NCBI GenBank assembly: GCA_946480565.1
Contig: CAMLKR010000156.1
Span: 1 to 5,562 of the forward strand
Direction of reading: 5' to 3'
DNA: 5,562 nt
Origin: an uncultured Arenimonas sp.
GTDB lineage: Bacteria > Pseudomonadota > Gammaproteobacteria > Xanthomonadales > Xanthomonadaceae
Each line of letters begins with the position of its first letter. The first letter of the stretch is position 1. The notes under the pieces were generated by a model. It worked only from the letters and a program-made list of their open reading frames with translations, did not search any database and was not told where the DNA came from. Below, one piece after another: positions 4,338-5,562 of the stretch. A program made the translations under genes and the position numbers.

Positions 4338-4760
4338 TTGAAGCCAACGGACCGTTCCACGCCGCACCGGCAATGGCTGTTCCCGGCCTTTGCCCTTTCG
4401 GTGGGCGTACTGGGGGCGGTCGCGGTCTGGCTGGGCCTGGCGATCACGCTGCGCTCAACCTGCGCCTGGATGGCGCCGCTGGCCGCGCTGGACATGGTGC
4501 TGATGCTTCGCCTGGCGGCCGCGCCGCCCGGCTGGCTGCGCTCGGGCGTGGCGGTACTGGCCACCGCGGCCGCGATCGCCGCCAGCTACTGGATGATCGT
4601 CGCCACCCAGATGGGCCTGCTGCTGGGCCTGAGCCCGATGGAATCGGCCCAGCGCCTGGGGCCGGTGCTGGCCGGCGAGCTGCTGCGCCACGGCACCGAC
4701 GGCTGGGACCTGGGCCTGGCGGTACTGGCCCTGCTCATCGCCGCCCGCCTCGGTCGCTGA
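4338..4760 (+). CDS. small four-helix integral membrane protein, unknown function
   Basis: I do not recognise a named family. From the TTG at 4338 the product has 140 residues and is very rich in Leu and Ala. Likely membrane segments are at about 13-37 (WLFPAFALSVGVLGAVAV onward), 43-62, 68-90 and 122-137, with a short polar N terminus (KPTDRSTPHRQ) and a loop SPMESAQRLGPVLAGELLRHGTDG between helices three and four. The TTG is preferred because GGAAA ends 5 nt before it. The frame also holds a GTG at 4281, giving 159 residues, but that would begin 5 bp from the sufT start and run through the likely promoter. The GC-rich codon use fits a real gene, and hydrophobic segments are well spaced. It is divergent from sufT and convergent with pntB (15 bp between them). 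No catalytic motif is seen; a transporter or sensor role cannot be inferred. Confidence 0.7.
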   Translation: MKPTDRSTPHRQWLFPAFALSVGVLGAVAVWLGLAITLRSTCAWMAPLAALDMVLMLRLAAAPPGWLRSGVAVLATAAAIAASYWMIVATQMGLLLGLSPMESAQRLGPVLAGELLRHGTDGWDLGLAVLALLIAARLGR

Positions 4761-4775
4761 ACCGCGCCGGCAGGC

Positions 4776-5562
4776 TCAGTGCCCGCCGTCCACCGACTTC
4801 AGTTCCGCCACCAGCTGGCTGACCGCCGCCGCCGCGTCGCCGTAGAGCATGCGGGTGTTGTCGGCGTAGAACAGCGCATTCTCGATGCCGGCGAAGCCGG
4901 TGCCCTTGCCGCGCTTGATGACGATGGTGTTCTTCGAGGCGACCACGTCCAGGATCGGCATGCCGAAGATCGGCGAGGCCGGGTCGGTCTTGGCCACCGG
5001 GTTGACCACGTCGTTGGCGCCGATCACCAGCGACACGTCGGTGGTCGGGAACTCGGGGTTGATGTCGTCCATGTCGGCGATCAGGTCGTAAGGCACGCCC
5101 GCTTCCGCCAGCAGCACGTTCATGTGGCCGGGCATGCGGCCCGCCACCGGGTGGATCGCGAACTTCACCTTCACGCCGCGCTTGATCAGCACCTGGGTCA
5201 GCTCCCAGACCTTGTGCTGGGCCTGCGCGACCGCCAGGCCGTAACCCGGCACGATCACCACGCGCTCGGCGTAGGCCATCATCGCCGCGACGTCGCCGGC
5301 TTCGATGGGCTTCTGAGCGCCGGTGATCTCGGCCGCCTCGCCGGTCTGGCCGAAGCTGCCGAACAGCACGCTGGCGATCGAGCGGTTCATCGCCTTGGCC
5401 ATCAGCTGGGTCAGCATGGTGCCGGCCGCACCGACCACCATGCCGGCGATGATCAGGGCCTCGTTCTGAAGCACGTAGCCTTCGAAGGCCACGGCCAGGC
5501 CGGTCAGGGCGTTGTACAGCGAGATCACCACCGGCATGTCGGCGCCGCCGATCGGCAGCGTC
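4776..5562 (-). CDS. pntB: NAD(P)(+) transhydrogenase subunit beta, C-terminal part (runs off the right edge)
   Basis: The window holds the last 261 codons of PntB; the family has about 460 residues. PntB is the membrane subunit of the proton-translocating transhydrogenase that makes NADPH from NADH using the proton gradient. The visible part starts in TLPIGGADMPVVISLYN and contains the last membrane helices (EALIIAGMVVGAAGTMLTQL-type sequence). It then has the complete NADP(H)-binding domain III: VIVPGYGLAVAQAQHKV, VAGRMPGHMNVLLAEA, DMDDINPEF, LVIGANDVVNP, GTGFAGIENALFY and MLYGDA. All of these closely match the E. coli PntB pattern. The ATG at 5537 is internal, because homologous sequence continues upstream to the edge. 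The gene ends with TGA at 4778-4776, converging on the small membrane-protein gene with no clear terminator between. The partner pntA genes would be expected upstream, beyond the right edge. Confidence 0.96.
   Translation of the reverse strand, partial: TLPIGGADMPVVISLYNALTGLAVAFEGYVLQNEALIIAGMVVGAAGTMLTQLMAKAMNRSIASVLFGSFGQTGEAAEITGAQKPIEAGDVAAMMAYAERVVIVPGYGLAVAQAQHKVWELTQVLIKRGVKVKFAIHPVAGRMPGHMNVLLAEAGVPYDLIADMDDINPEFPTTDVSLVIGANDVVNPVAKTDPASPIFGMPILDVVASKNTIVIKRGKGTGFAGIENALFYADNTRMLYGDAAAAVSQLVAELKSVDGGH

Overview
The window is very GC-rich, with strong G/C bias at third codon positions. That bias opens many long false frames opposite the real genes. The protein sequences and gene set (imelysin plus di-haem oxidoreductase, PKHD-type hydroxylase, long-form SufT, PntB) and the CRP/Clp-like sites suggest a gammaproteobacterium of the Xanthomonadaceae/Lysobacteraceae type (Lysobacter, Luteimonas, Pseudoxanthomonas or similar). 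This is inferred from family resemblance only, not from a database match.

Layout from left to right. (1) 1-75, minus strand: the first 25 codons of a gene that leaves the window; they encode an export signal and the product cannot be identified. (2) 76-351: a non-coding control region with two CRP/Clp-type palindromes exactly 42 bp apart, further overlapping palindromes and GC-rich hairpins. (3) 352-2972, minus strand: a two-gene operon, imelysin-family protein followed by a di-haem (DUF1111) oxidoreductase, joined by an ATGA stop/start overlap. (4) 2973-3042: a 70-bp divergent promoter region with a Fur-box-like sequence and an AT island that reads as a -10 element in both directions. (5) 3043-3717, plus strand: a PKHD-type Fe(II)/2-oxoglutarate hydroxylase of the PiuC/YbiX family. 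(6) 3721-4275, minus strand: SufT, converging on the hydroxylase with only 3 bp between stop codons. (7) 4276-4337: a second short divergent region. (8) 4338-4760, plus strand: a small four-helix membrane protein of unknown function. (9) 4776 to the right edge, minus strand: the C-terminal part of PntB, the NAD(P) transhydrogenase beta subunit.

The common theme of the middle section is iron. Imelysin and its di-haem partner are periplasmic or envelope proteins that in other bacteria are found in iron-regulated loci. PKHD hydroxylases are often beside siderophore receptors, and SufT acts in Fe-S protein maturation. A candidate Fur box between the imelysin operon and the hydroxylase would put both under the same iron control. 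PntB (NADPH supply) and the small membrane protein look like ordinary neighbours. I see no mobile elements, CRISPR arrays, tRNA or rRNA genes. Nothing here amounts to a clearly new system; the most interesting signals are regulatory.
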